Shown: positions 40,901-50,264 of the stretch, piece by piece
How the letters are laid out: the number at the start of each line of letters is the position of its first letter
Numbering within the stretch: position 1 is the first letter of the stretch
Source: Roseateles asaccharophilus
Lineage (GTDB): Bacteria; Pseudomonadota; Gammaproteobacteria; Burkholderiales; Burkholderiaceae_C
Assembly: GCF_004362405.1 (NCBI RefSeq)
Contig: NZ_SNXE01000002.1
Location: forward strand, 300,095 to 364,094
Reading direction: 5' to 3'
Length of the DNA: 64,000 nt
Program-made: the position numbers and the translations under genes
Notes under the pieces: generated by a model
The model's database searches: none
The model's input: only the letters and a program-made list of their open reading frames with translations
Told to the model about the DNA's origin: nothing

Positions 40901-41260
40901 CTACTTGCCCGTTCCCTGGCTCTTGGCGATTGAGTTCGCCACATTGGTTTGCAGCATGCGGTCGCGCTTGCGGTTCTTGGCGGCGCTCTTGCTCGGCTTC
41001 TCGGTGCGCCCCTTGCCGGGCTGATGCGAGCTGGTCTTGCCGTTGGGCGCAGTGGTGGAGTGCGAGGTGCCGCGCGAGTGGCCCTTGGTCTTGCGCTCGC
41101 CTTCGACCCGCTGAATCGGCGCGGTGGCGGCTTGCAGCTGCGCGATGTGACTGCTCTGCGCGCTGAGTCTGGGGCTGTCGCTGCCGCCCGCTTGGCCGGC
41201 GTGCAGTGCGGCCGCGGGGGACTCGGTGCGGCGTTGGGGCTGGGTGTGCTTGGCCTTCAT
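40901..41260 (-). CDS. Small basic protein with eCIS-cargo-like N-terminus
   Basis: A 119-residue, very basic, low-complexity protein. The first half contains SPRLSAQSSHIAQLQAATAPIQR, split here as SPRLSAQSSH and IAQLQAATAPIQR; the pattern of QLQ repeats ending in PIQR is the usual leader found before DUF4157 domains in eCIS cargo proteins. There is no DUF4157 domain in this one; the rest is Lys/Arg/Ser/Gly-rich. Start at 41260 is chosen because AAGGAG lies 5 bases upstream; another Met at 41329 overlaps the preceding stop by 4 bases and would add 23 residues. Function unknown; it could be a small cargo, a tube-loaded DNA- or acid-binding protein, or a cargo chaperone. Confidence 0.6.
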   Translation of the reverse strand: MKAKHTQPQRRTESPAAALHAGQAGGSDSPRLSAQSSHIAQLQAATAPIQRVEGERKTKGHSRGTSHSTTAPNGKTSSHQPGKGRTEKPSKSAAKNRKRDRMLQTNVANSIAKSQGTGK

Positions 41261-41325
41261 GGGAACTCCTTGCCCTGGCGGGCGCTTGAGCAGTTGCTTG
41301 GCAGGCGTGGCGTGGCAGTCAGCGT

Positions 41326-43992
41326 TCATGGCTTTTCCACCCTGGAGCGCAGCAGCACCCGCAGTGCCAGCAGCACAGGGATCGCGATCGCCAGGATCAG
41401 CTGCGCATTGCCATCACGCAGCGAGCGCAGTGCCGGATCGCAGTGCAGCAGGGCCGCGCCCAGCAGGAAGGGCGCCACGCCGGCCAGCAGGGCATAGCGA
41501 CCCCAGCGCATGCGCCAGCCGCAATGCAAGGTGAGCGCCACGCCCACGAGCAGACCGACGAGCAGCAGCACATCAAAGGCCAGGCGCAAGGGCCAGCGGT
41601 TGGGGCAGACCCAGCCGCAGACGGCCGCGCTCAGGGCGTTGGGCGGGGAGCCCACCAGGGTCGTGCGAACAAGCCGCTGATCGCGGTCCGAGAAGTTCTC
41701 GCCTTGCAGGGGCGCGGGCCAGAAACCCACCCCCGCGAAGTTGTCCTGGAAATACACCAGGTCATCGCGAAACTGCTCCTCGCTGGCGCCTGGCAGCAGA
41801 CGCACCGGCACGATGCTGCGCAGCATGGCGCGTCGGTTGCTGCCTTGCAGATGCGGCGAACGCTCGACCAGATCGCGCAAACGCTTCTTGCTCTCCCGGC
41901 TGGGCTCGGGCAGCAGCACCATGAAGCGCAGCTCTACGTTGGTGCGGCTGCGGTAGTCGCCGCCGCTGTCGGCGATGCGCCCCTCCCGCACTTCGGGCTT
42001 CTCCACCTCGAGCATCAGACGGAAGAGCTGGTCCACCGTGGCCGGTTGGCCGGCGCGCAGCTGGGCTTCGGTCAGCACCAGATTGAGCGCATAGCGGCGT
42101 CCCGGATTGCGGTAAAGGGATTCGGCCAGGGCCCGCACAAAACGGGGATAAAAGTCCGCGATGCGGCCGGCCAGCTCGGGGCGCGTGCCCTCGCCCTGGG
42201 GCAGCTCATCGAAGAAGACGCTCAGGCCATCGCCCAGGTGCTGGGTGTGGCCAAACAGGGGCAGGGCGGCTTTCAGCCGCGCCGGCAGGCCCGGCAGGGG
42301 GCGGTCTATCAATTCACGGGCCTGCTGGGGCACCTGCGTCAGCATCTGGGTCAGCAGGGCCTCGCGCTGGGCGCTGGCCTCGGTCAGCAGAAAGTCCCAG
42401 TGCCGCTGGTAGAGCATGAAGTCGACCTGGGTGCCGTAGTGCTTGGCCAAGCGTATGAACTCGCTCTCCTGAAGCAGATCGCGTCGCTGCGCGCTGCCCG
42501 AACCCGTGGGGTTGAGGTAGCGATAGTCCAGGCCTTGGGCGTTGAAGCTCAGGCCCATGAAGCTGAGCCGGTGCAGCAGGCTGAAGTCCAGGGTCTGGGG
42601 ATCCGCGCCGACGGCGTTCCAGGCCGGGTAGACGGCATAGACCAGGCCCTGGCTGCGCTCGCTCAGGCAGTCGCAGCCGGGCACGGCCTGCCAGTTCAGC
42701 GGCTGGGCCGGCGTCAGGCTCACCGTGCGTCGGGCGGCCTGGGCCAGCCACTCCCGCAGCACGGGCGGCAACAGCCAGTCCGGCAGATCTTCCCAGGGGA
42801 TCTGTCCGGGTTCCAGCGCCTTGGGCTTGGGCGCGCTGGTTTTGACGGTGGGCGTGGCTGCTCGGCCAGGGGCTTTGGGCGGGCCGCCCAGCTTGGCGGC
42901 CGATGCGGCCGCCCCCGCGGGGGGCGGCTGGCACAGGCGGGCCAGCGCTTCGGCCGGGGGCTCGCTCTCGCCGCGCTGCTGCGCGCTGGCCTTGATGAGG
43001 CTGCGGCTGTGCTCGCAGCGCTGCGCGTCCACGGCGGCGAGGAAGAGATCGCGGGTCGGGTACTCGCGCTCCAGCAGCGGCCCTAGCCATTGCAGCAGCT
43101 GTTTGTGCTGCGGCTCGCTCCAGACCAGGCCTGCGGGGCGCTCCGGCGTCGGCCCAGCGCTGGCCGCGGGGGGCGTGGGCGCAGCGGGGGCGGAGGCGGT
43201 CGGAGCCGGGGCGGAAGAAGCGGCCGCCGGCGGTGTGGCGCCGTCGACCGTTCCCGTGCTGCTGCTGCCGGTCTCCGAGCCACTCTTGTCGCCGCCGCTG
43301 TTGTCGTCCGCGGCCAGCAGCGCATCAAGCTGGGCGGCCTGGAGGCGGTAGACGATGGCGGTGCGCGCGTCCGCCGGCTCCGGCACCGTGGTCGTGGCGG
43401 GGTTGACGCCCACCAGGCCGGGCACGGTCGGTACCGCGGGTAGGGCTTGGGACGCTGCGCCCGCCGCGGGCTTTGCGTCCGTGACCCCCAGCACGCGCAG
43501 CACATAGCTCTGGCTGGCCTGGCGCCCATTGGCGTCGGTGAGCAGCACGCTGAATGCATAGCGGCCTTCGCGCTCAGGCAGGCCGCACAGGCGCCCGTCG
43601 CGGTCCATGCGTATGCCGGGCGGCAACTGGCCGTCGCTGAGGCCGAAGACATAGGGGCGGCTGCCACCCTGGGCGAAGAGCAAGGCCTTGTAGCTGCGTC
43701 CTGCCCGGGCGCTGGGCAGTGCCTGGTTCGGCGGTGCCAAGCTCAGGGGCAAGGGCGGTTCGCTGGGCGGGCTGGTGCGCGTGAGGGGGCCGCAGTCTTG
43801 CACCTGTCCGGGGGGCGTAGCAGCCGACGCCGCAGCGGATGTGGGTGCTGCAGGAGCCGAGTTGGGTGCGCTGGCTGCACTGGCTGCGCTGGCCGGGCGA
43901 GGCGCCAGCTCGGTGGGCGCGCTGGTCGCCGCCAGCAGCAAGAGGGACAGGCCCAGGGGCAGGGCCAGGCGCAGGCGGCGTGTGCGGCTCAC
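41326..43992 (-). CDS. Large membrane-anchored eCIS-operon protein with Ig-like domain
   Basis: An 888-residue protein not recognised as a known eCIS core part. It has an N-terminal signal sequence (about 8-24), an Ala/Pro-rich linker, a putative Ig-like domain (about 100-165, with LPPGIRMDRDGRLCGLPE like He_PIG domains), a Ser/Ala/Pro/Thr-rich linker (about 180-290), and a region of about 300 residues that vaguely resembles a TIM-barrel glycosidase (YAVYPAWNAVG; DGLSVFFDE), but without the GH18 catalytic DxxDxE pattern. Three predicted helices close the protein (about 790-885). It should face the periplasm and be held in the inner membrane. It overlaps the ATPase gene by 4 bases, so it is a member of the operon. 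Confidence 0.6.
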   Translation of the reverse strand: MSRTRRLRLALPLGLSLLLLAATSAPTELAPRPASAASAASAPNSAPAAPTSAAASAATPPGQVQDCGPLTRTSPPSEPPLPLSLAPPNQALPSARAGRSYKALLFAQGGSRPYVFGLSDGQLPPGIRMDRDGRLCGLPEREGRYAFSVLLTDANGRQASQSYVLRVLGVTDAKPAAGAASQALPAVPTVPGLVGVNPATTTVPEPADARTAIVYRLQAAQLDALLAADDNSGGDKSGSETGSSSTGTVDGATPPAAASSAPAPTASAPAAPTPPAASAGPTPERPAGLVWSEPQHKQLLQWLGPLLEREYPTRDLFLAAVDAQRCEHSRSLIKASAQQRGESEPPAEALARLCQPPPAGAAASAAKLGGPPKAPGRAATPTVKTSAPKPKALEPGQIPWEDLPDWLLPPVLREWLAQAARRTVSLTPAQPLNWQAVPGCDCLSERSQGLVYAVYPAWNAVGADPQTLDFSLLHRLSFMGLSFNAQGLDYRYLNPTGSGSAQRRDLLQESEFIRLAKHYGTQVDFMLYQRHWDFLLTEASAQREALLTQMLTQVPQQARELIDRPLPGLPARLKAALPLFGHTQHLGDGLSVFFDELPQGEGTRPELAGRIADFYPRFVRALAESLYRNPGRRYALNLVLTEAQLRAGQPATVDQLFRLMLEVEKPEVREGRIADSGGDYRSRTNVELRFMVLLPEPSRESKKRLRDLVERSPHLQGSNRRAMLRSIVPVRLLPGASEEQFRDDLVYFQDNFAGVGFWPAPLQGENFSDRDQRLVRTTLVGSPPNALSAAVCGWVCPNRWPLRLAFDVLLLVGLLVGVALTLHCGWRMRWGRYALLAGVAPFLLGAALLHCDPALRSLRDGNAQLILAIAIPVLLALRVLLRSRVEKP

Positions 43993-45317
43993 AAGGTTCT
44001 CCCTTCCTTGCGCAGCTCTCGCGCCAGGCCCGCGCGCAGCTCCTGCATGCGCACCTGCTGCCGGCCGGCACGCACGGCCTTGAGCGCGGCATGGCGGATC
44101 ACATTGGCGATGGCGCCGCCGGCCAGCTCGTGGCGCTGGGCCAGCAGCTCAAGGTCCACATCCGCATCCAGATGCTCCGGGGCCAGCATCTGCTGCCACA
44201 GGCGCAGGCGCTGCTCGGCGTCGGGCATGGGGAAATAGACCATGGACTGAAAGCGACGCGAGAAGGCCTCATCGATATTGCTGCGCAGATTGCTGGCCAG
44301 GATCACCATGCCCGGGAAGTCCTCCACCCGCTGCAGCAGGTAGGCAATTTCCTGGTTGGCATGGTGATCGTTGGCAGTGTTCGCGGCACCGCGCTTGCCG
44401 AACAGCGCATCCGCCTCGTCAAAGAACAGGATCCAGCGCCGCGACTGCGCCTGGTCAAAGACCCGCGCCAGATTCTTCTCGGTCTCGCCGATGTACTTGG
44501 AGACCACCATCGACAGGTCGATGCGGTACACATCCGCCTCCACCACCTGGCCGATCAGGGTGGCCGTGAGTGTTTTGCCCGTGCCCGGCGGGCCGTGGAA
44601 GAGGGCGCGGTAACCCGGCTTGAGAGCGCGCGCCAGCCCCCAGTCCTGCATCAGATGCGCGCCCTCGCGCATCCAGGCGCACAGCTGCTGCACCTCGTCC
44701 ATCACCTCCGGCGCCAGCACCAGGTCCTCCCAGCCCAGGGGGCTGCTGATGCGCTTGGCGGGGAACTGCGCGCTGAAGTCGGGCTTGCGGGCCGTGCCGC
44801 TGCACAGACGCTGCAGGGCCTCGCTGCTGGCCAGCAGGGCGCCGCTGAGCTGGGGCTCACCGCTGGCGGGCGTCTCCAGGCTGAGCAGGGTTTCGCGCGC
44901 GAAGGCGTGGCCTGCATCAAAGCAGGCCAGCAGGGCCACGCGGGCCGCCAGATCCTCACCGGCCACCAGAAAAGCCGCGGTCTCCCCGGTGGGCAGAAAG
45001 CCCCCATGGCCTTGCGCCTTGAGCCCGCCAAACTCGGTGAAGCCGCGGTCCAGGTTCTGGTTGCGCATGAACAGCAGGTCCAGCATCGCAGGGCGCAGAT
45101 GCGGCGCCAGGGCCAGGGCCAGCACCACGCGCTCGGCCGGGCTGAGCTGCAGGCGCACGATGAGCTCGCCCAGGGCGCTGCCGGGGGGCAGCTCGGGCAG
45201 GGGACCGGCCGCCGCCAGATCCAGGTCTTGCTGCTGGAAGTGCTGTTCCAGCCGGCGGTCCAGCACGCACTGCAGCCAGTCAAGCTCCAGCGTCAGGGCC
45301 AGGGTGTGGTCTTGCAC
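43989..45317 (-). CDS. eCIS AAA+ ATPase (Afp15/Pvc15-like)
   Basis: A 442-residue AAA+ ATPase. Walker A is GPPGTGKT (242-249) and Walker B is ILFFDEADALFG (Asp300, Glu301); arginine-finger region FSRRFQSMVYFP follows. The N-terminal 200 residues form a separate helical domain, as in Afp15/Pvc15. In these systems, this ATPase is needed for correct assembly or cargo loading of the particle. It lies between the tape-measure gene (10-base gap) and the membrane-anchored protein gene (4-base overlap). Confidence 0.92.
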   Translation of the reverse strand: MQDHTLALTLELDWLQCVLDRRLEQHFQQQDLDLAAAGPLPELPPGSALGELIVRLQLSPAERVVLALALAPHLRPAMLDLLFMRNQNLDRGFTEFGGLKAQGHGGFLPTGETAAFLVAGEDLAARVALLACFDAGHAFARETLLSLETPASGEPQLSGALLASSEALQRLCSGTARKPDFSAQFPAKRISSPLGWEDLVLAPEVMDEVQQLCAWMREGAHLMQDWGLARALKPGYRALFHGPPGTGKTLTATLIGQVVEADVYRIDLSMVVSKYIGETEKNLARVFDQAQSRRWILFFDEADALFGKRGAANTANDHHANQEIAYLLQRVEDFPGMVILASNLRSNIDEAFSRRFQSMVYFPMPDAEQRLRLWQQMLAPEHLDADVDLELLAQRHELAGGAIANVIRHAALKAVRAGRQQVRMQELRAGLARELRKEGRTL

Positions 45318-45327
45318 GATGTGATCC

Positions 45328-47799
45328 TCAGCGCCAGTCCACGTGCAGAACGGCCGACATCCAGGGCAGGCGGATCAGGCCATAGCTCCAGGGCAGACGG
45401 TCCAGCAGCACATCGAAGGCGCGCCCCTCGACGCGCAGCCGCCAGCGAGCCGGCTCCTCGCGCCGGCCCTCCGGGCCTTCCACGCTCTCGGCCTGTGTTT
45501 CCTGCACCAGGCGGCCGCCGCGCTGCAGAAAGCTCTCACGCAGCGCCTGGGGGCTGGTCTGACCCAGGGCGGCCCAGTGAGCGATCAGCGCCTGCAGCAG
45601 ACCCTCCAGCTCGGCTTGCCGGGCCGGCTCCGGTCCCGAGTCGGGGACGAGCAGTGTTTCGGGTGAGGCCCCGCACAAGAGCTTGCTCAAGGGCAGGCGA
45701 TGCTCATCGGGCGTATCGAGGCCCTGGGCGCCACGCACCAGGTACTGCAGGCAGGCCACGGCGTGCGCGCGGGCGGTTTCGCTGCGCCACTGCCGGCCGC
45801 TCTCGTCCAGCAGTTCGAAGCGTGCGAAGAGGCACTGCGCATAGACCGCCAGCAGCACCTGGCCGGCGTCATCCACCCAGATGGGCTCGCCCAGGCGAGG
45901 CGCGGACAGCTCGGCGGTGGGGGCTGCGCGGCCCGGTGCCGTCGCGAGCAGCTCCGGCCCCAGGCGCAGTTGTTCCGGTGCTTCGCCCAGCACAAAAAGT
46001 CGTCGGCACAGGCCCAGCCACAGGCGTTCGCGCAAACGTGGCGCATCGGGTGGCGCGAACAGCGCCGTGCGGGTCAGGCCGGCCGGCGCCGGCTCGGCCG
46101 CCTGGGCCTCGGCCAATCCCAGCAGGCGCTGCAGACGCCGTTTCAGGCCGTCGACGGCCTGACCGAACTGCGCCTTCAGCAGCCGCCAGCGTTGCAGCTC
46201 GGGCGTGCGCCGCAGCCAGCGCAGGCAGGCCTGCGGCGTCTCCAGCATCTGGGCCAGGCGCAGGCGCTGGGCCCAGGACCAGCCACGTTCGGCTTGCGTG
46301 CTGGGCGGGTTCTGCAGCCGCCGGGCCTGGGCGGCCTCGGTTTTCCGGGGCGGCTGCCGGCCCGACCCCTCCGGGCTGGGCGATGGTCCGGCCGGGCGCT
46401 GCAGCTCCGGTTCGTCTCGCTGCCAGCGCGCCCAGGCGGCTGCCCAGAGTGCCTGCCAGCCGCTGTGGCTGTCGGGCAGACGCCGCCCCGCGCTCCAGGC
46501 GGCCAAGCTGGCTTCCATCAACAGGGCTTGCAGGCGGCCCAGCCGGGGCCGCTGCGTGGGCGCGCACTGGCTTTGCAAGCGCAGCGCGGTCTGGCGCAGC
46601 GAGTCGGCCCAGCCCGCCCCCACACTGCGGGCGGATACCCCCAGCAGGCCCATCAGGCTGCCCATGGCTTCGGGGTCCAGCAGCTCGCTGCAGCGCCGCC
46701 GGGCCCGGCGCTGGCGCAGCAGCCGCAGCAGGCGCTCACGCAGTTCGGCCGCGGCATGCCGGCTCAGTGTGGCCAGCAGCTGCCGAACACGCTCGCGCTG
46801 GCGGCGACCACTGCGCGCGCCGGCCTGCCCCATCAGTTGGCGCAGCCCCGCCCAGGCCAGACTGGCCGGGCTGGGCCGCTCTGCCTCAAGACGCCCTTCG
46901 ATGCCCGAGGCCGGCTCGCCTGCCTGCCTGCGGGGGGCCAGCACGGCCGCCAGCAGCGCCTGATCGAGACCGCGCTGCGCCCGCCCGACATCCGCCGATC
47001 GCGGCCCGGGCAGGCGCTGCTGCCAGCCCTCGCCGAGCTGGGCCCGCAGGTCCTGGCGCAGCGCTGTGAAGAGTGCTTCGCGCCAAGCCTGGCTGGTGGC
47101 AGGGCCGCGCAGCCCCCAGAGTGCGCGCAGGGCCGTCACCCGCAGGCGTTGGCGCAGCTGGCCGGCCTGGTAGGCGCCGAGGCGGCCGCTGTGCTGCAGC
47201 GGAGCGAGCCAGGCCTCGTCCAAGTGCGTGAGGCCCTGGGCCAGGTCGGGCTGCCGGGCGGCGAGCAGGGCCTGCAGGCCCTGCGGGGGGCTGATGCGGC
47301 TCAGACGCTCCAGCACCTGGCCGGCGTCAGGCAAGGCCTGCAGCCGACGCCAGAGCAAGGCCCCCTGCCGTCGCGCCAGGCTCTCCAGCCACAGCGACAG
47401 CCGCAGGCTGCCGGGGCCCGAGGCCATGGACCAGGGCAGGCTGCCGTGCTGAAGAAAGTGCAGGAACTGCGTCAGCTCCAGCGCCGAGGTCTTGAGGGGG
47501 GGGGCGGACTGCGGCAGGGCCCGGGCCAAGGCCAAGGCCAGTGCCTGCTCGAGCCGGGTCCGCCAGCGCTCCGGTGCATCGTCCAGGCTCAGTCGCCCCA
47601 GGTGCAGCTCCAGGCGCTCCAGCCGCAAAACCTGCTGGGGCGGTGCCAGCCGGTCCAACAAGGGGCCGAGCAGGGGCAGGAGCAGCTCATGCAGGCAGCG
47701 GCCCTGCTGATCAGCACTCACGCACGTACCACCCCGGCTGCTCAGGCTGAGGCTCAGCGTTTCGATGCGATGAGCCTGGACGGCGGGCAGCAGTTTCAT
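45328..47799 (-). CDS. Contractile injection system tape measure protein (Afp14-like)
   Basis: An 823-residue Leu/Arg/Ala-rich protein, strongly helical. The N-terminal RIETLSLSLSS and the C-terminal sections LPWSYGLIRLPWM fit the CIS_TMP family; this protein sets the tube length in Afp/PVC-type particles. It sits between baseplate and ATPase genes, the place of afp14. It overlaps the baseplate gene by 4 bases (ATGA). Confidence 0.8.
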   Translation of the reverse strand: MKLLPAVQAHRIETLSLSLSSRGGTCVSADQQGRCLHELLLPLLGPLLDRLAPPQQVLRLERLELHLGRLSLDDAPERWRTRLEQALALALARALPQSAPPLKTSALELTQFLHFLQHGSLPWSMASGPGSLRLSLWLESLARRQGALLWRRLQALPDAGQVLERLSRISPPQGLQALLAARQPDLAQGLTHLDEAWLAPLQHSGRLGAYQAGQLRQRLRVTALRALWGLRGPATSQAWREALFTALRQDLRAQLGEGWQQRLPGPRSADVGRAQRGLDQALLAAVLAPRRQAGEPASGIEGRLEAERPSPASLAWAGLRQLMGQAGARSGRRQRERVRQLLATLSRHAAAELRERLLRLLRQRRARRRCSELLDPEAMGSLMGLLGVSARSVGAGWADSLRQTALRLQSQCAPTQRPRLGRLQALLMEASLAAWSAGRRLPDSHSGWQALWAAAWARWQRDEPELQRPAGPSPSPEGSGRQPPRKTEAAQARRLQNPPSTQAERGWSWAQRLRLAQMLETPQACLRWLRRTPELQRWRLLKAQFGQAVDGLKRRLQRLLGLAEAQAAEPAPAGLTRTALFAPPDAPRLRERLWLGLCRRLFVLGEAPEQLRLGPELLATAPGRAAPTAELSAPRLGEPIWVDDAGQVLLAVYAQCLFARFELLDESGRQWRSETARAHAVACLQYLVRGAQGLDTPDEHRLPLSKLLCGASPETLLVPDSGPEPARQAELEGLLQALIAHWAALGQTSPQALRESFLQRGGRLVQETQAESVEGPEGRREEPARWRLRVEGRAFDVLLDRLPWSYGLIRLPWMSAVLHVDWR

Positions 47800-50264
47800 G
47801 CCGACTCCTTGGCGTGCTCTTGCCGCAGCCAGGTGCTCAGTGCGGCAGCGCGCTCATCGACCCGACGCTGCGCGCCCGCAGTGGCTTCGTCATCCAGCAA
47901 GGCCTGGCAATAGGCCCGCTTGGACAGCAACCAGGCCAGCCACAGGCTTTCGAAGCGCTGCATTCCGGCGGCATCCACCCAGAGCAGGCGGCAGCGCAGC
48001 TGGGCCGGAGCGGCCTCCTGGACACGCAGCCTGGCCAGGGCTCGCAGGCGAGGATCGGCGCAGCGTGCGGTCCAGCCGGGCAGGACGATGCTCAGCCGGT
48101 GCATGAAGAAGTCGTCCAGCGTCCCGGGCGAGTCCGCCCCGTCGGTGGGACGCAGCAGCAGATGCTCAACCAGGTGCAGGCCCTCGCTGTGCTGCTGCAG
48201 GCGGCACAGGCTCTGGTGAAGCGCCACGGCCCGGGTCCAGGCGCTGGCCTCGTCCGGAAACTCGCCCAGCGACCACAGCCGCCCTTCAGCGTCCGGCCCC
48301 AGCCTCAGGCGGCACAGGCCCTTGTGGCGCTGGCAGCGAAAGGCCTCGGGCCGAACGGCAGCCCGCCAGAGGGCCGCGTCATCGGCCGCCTCGCCCAGCC
48401 AAGCCTGCAGATCGGGCAGGGACGGAGGCTCCGCGGCATGTTCCGGGCTGGGAATGGCATGTGGCAGGGGATGCCAGTGGCCACTGGATTCAAGCGCCTG
48501 AGGGTTGGCGGTATGGGGCTGCTCCAGTGGCAAGCGGCCGCTGATCTGAAGCCATTGGCTCAGGCGTGGGCCGGCCAGCAGTTGCAGCTGCAAGGCCAGC
48601 CGCCGCTGCAAAGGTGGGCCCTGGGTCAAGGAACGTTCGGGGCCGGGCCGGCTGTAGTCAAAGCCGGCCTGTCGGTTCCCCGTGAACTCGGCGATCTGCT
48701 GGGCGTAGCGGCGCTTGCAGTCCAGCTGCTGCAAGGCCCAGGCCTGAGGGGAAAGGTAGCGTGGCACATCCTGCAGCGGTCCGAAGTCCAGGGCCTCGCC
48801 ATGCAGGGCCAGCAGCTGGTCCAGAGCGCGGCCGCGTCGCTCGGCGGCCTCATCCTGGGCATCCAGCAGACCGGGCGAATCGACGTCGGTCTCGGCCAGC
48901 CAGCTCAAGCCCGGCAGCTGCGTCGCGTCCAGCGCTTCCTGCCAGTAGCTGCGGGCCGAGGCGTTATGCAAGTCGTACAGCTTGGCGAGGTGCCGACGCT
49001 GGGCCCGCAGCTGGGCCAGCGGCTGTTCGAGCAGGGCCAGGTAGCCGGCCCACTGCGTGGCCTGGCCGGGTGGTGTACGTCGCACCTGGTCATGGGTCCA
49101 GCGCAAGGCCTGGGGCTCGCGATAGAGATCGGGGAGATGCTGGCTGGCGGGCACATAGCGGGCAGGCCTGCCCTCGTCCGCGAGCCGCGGAGCGGGCGGA
49201 ACCACGGTTGGGACGGTCGGCGCCGAGCGGCGCGCCAGATCGCTGCTGCGGGCGCCCGAGCGTTCGCGGCGCAGGTCTTGCAGCAGCAGGAGCAGCTCGG
49301 CATGGGCCAGGGGCAGTCGAGCTCCGCTGCGTTCCACGACCCAGTCGGCGAGGTCCTGCCGCTGCTCCGGCCAGTGCAGACGCAGGCCCCAGTCCTCGCC
49401 GCGCCAGGGCAGGCTGTCGCTCGGCGCTGTGGTCGACTCGGTCTCGTGAGCATGGGCTGGTCCGAATTCATGCAGGTGCAGCAACTCGATGCTGCGCAGG
49501 CCCGGCAGGCATCGCAGGCTGCGCATCAGATCGCTGAGGTACAGCTGATCGGCACGAACACGGAGCAGCTCATCCGCGTCCAGGGACAGCGGCAGGGCCG
49601 CGATGTAGCGTTCGCAGGCCAGCATCAAGGGAGCCAGGACCTCGCTGAGCTCGGCATCGTCCTGCAGCACCAGGTGCAGCTGCAGGCGCACCCAGCGGGG
49701 GCGCAGCAAGCGCGGCAGGCTCCACAGGTCCTCGCCCAGATTGCGCTGCTGCCAGTAACGTTGGGCCAGATTCGCGGCCAGCCGCCGCTGCGCAGCGTCA
49801 TCGGCCTGGTCCGGGCCCAGTTGGCGCCAGGCCCACAAGCCCAGGGGCCGGCCTCGCACGTCCTTCAGGGCGGCCAGATCGGCGTGTCGTGGCGCGGGGC
49901 GCTGCTCGTGCAGCCAGGCCAGCTGGTCCAGCTCGCTGCAGGGGCGGCCGGTATGCACCTGTTCGGGGGGCAGCAGGGCGTAATGGTGAGCCGACTGCGC
50001 GCTGGCAAGCCCAGGGTCGTCCGGGTCCAGCCCAAGCAGGGCCGGCACACTGTCGCGCGCGGCATAGACCTCCTCGGTCAGGGCGTAGACCAGCGATTCC
50101 AGCAGGCTGACGCCGGGATCGTGCAGGTTGTAATCGGTCCAGAGCTCGCCGCTGGCCTCTTGTACCCAGTCCAGCGCCTGCTGGCGCAGGCTGGCAAAGC
50201 CCAGCGCATCCTCCTGGGCCTCGGGAGGCAGGCGCGGGATGCGCTGCAGGCTCGGGGCCGTCAC
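47796..50264 (-). CDS. Baseplate protein 2 (Afp12-like / baseplate J-like)
   Basis: An 822-residue protein from a GTG start that overlaps the fibre-like gene by 4 bases (GTGA) and has GGAGG seven bases upstream. The frame stays open to 51152, but there it only shadows the fibre gene. The N-terminal ELWTDYNLHDPGVSLLESL is typical of Afp12/gp7-type wedge proteins in eCIS, and the C-terminus HLVEHLLLRPTD is the second family marker. It should form the outer baseplate wedge with the Afp11-like protein. Confidence 0.88.
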   Translation of the reverse strand: MTAPSLQRIPRLPPEAQEDALGFASLRQQALDWVQEASGELWTDYNLHDPGVSLLESLVYALTEEVYAARDSVPALLGLDPDDPGLASAQSAHHYALLPPEQVHTGRPCSELDQLAWLHEQRPAPRHADLAALKDVRGRPLGLWAWRQLGPDQADDAAQRRLAANLAQRYWQQRNLGEDLWSLPRLLRPRWVRLQLHLVLQDDAELSEVLAPLMLACERYIAALPLSLDADELLRVRADQLYLSDLMRSLRCLPGLRSIELLHLHEFGPAHAHETESTTAPSDSLPWRGEDWGLRLHWPEQRQDLADWVVERSGARLPLAHAELLLLLQDLRRERSGARSSDLARRSAPTVPTVVPPAPRLADEGRPARYVPASQHLPDLYREPQALRWTHDQVRRTPPGQATQWAGYLALLEQPLAQLRAQRRHLAKLYDLHNASARSYWQEALDATQLPGLSWLAETDVDSPGLLDAQDEAAERRGRALDQLLALHGEALDFGPLQDVPRYLSPQAWALQQLDCKRRYAQQIAEFTGNRQAGFDYSRPGPERSLTQGPPLQRRLALQLQLLAGPRLSQWLQISGRLPLEQPHTANPQALESSGHWHPLPHAIPSPEHAAEPPSLPDLQAWLGEAADDAALWRAAVRPEAFRCQRHKGLCRLRLGPDAEGRLWSLGEFPDEASAWTRAVALHQSLCRLQQHSEGLHLVEHLLLRPTDGADSPGTLDDFFMHRLSIVLPGWTARCADPRLRALARLRVQEAAPAQLRCRLLWVDAAGMQRFESLWLAWLLSKRAYCQALLDDEATAGAQRRVDERAAALSTWLRQEHAKESA

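Noticed and set aside
43839..47069. A very long plus-strand open frame (over 1000 codons) across the ATPase and tape-measure genes
   Set aside because: It is antisense to two well-supported eCIS genes, is made of Arg/Pro/Ala-rich low-complexity sequence and has no recognisable motif. Long antisense frames are expected in very GC-rich DNA.
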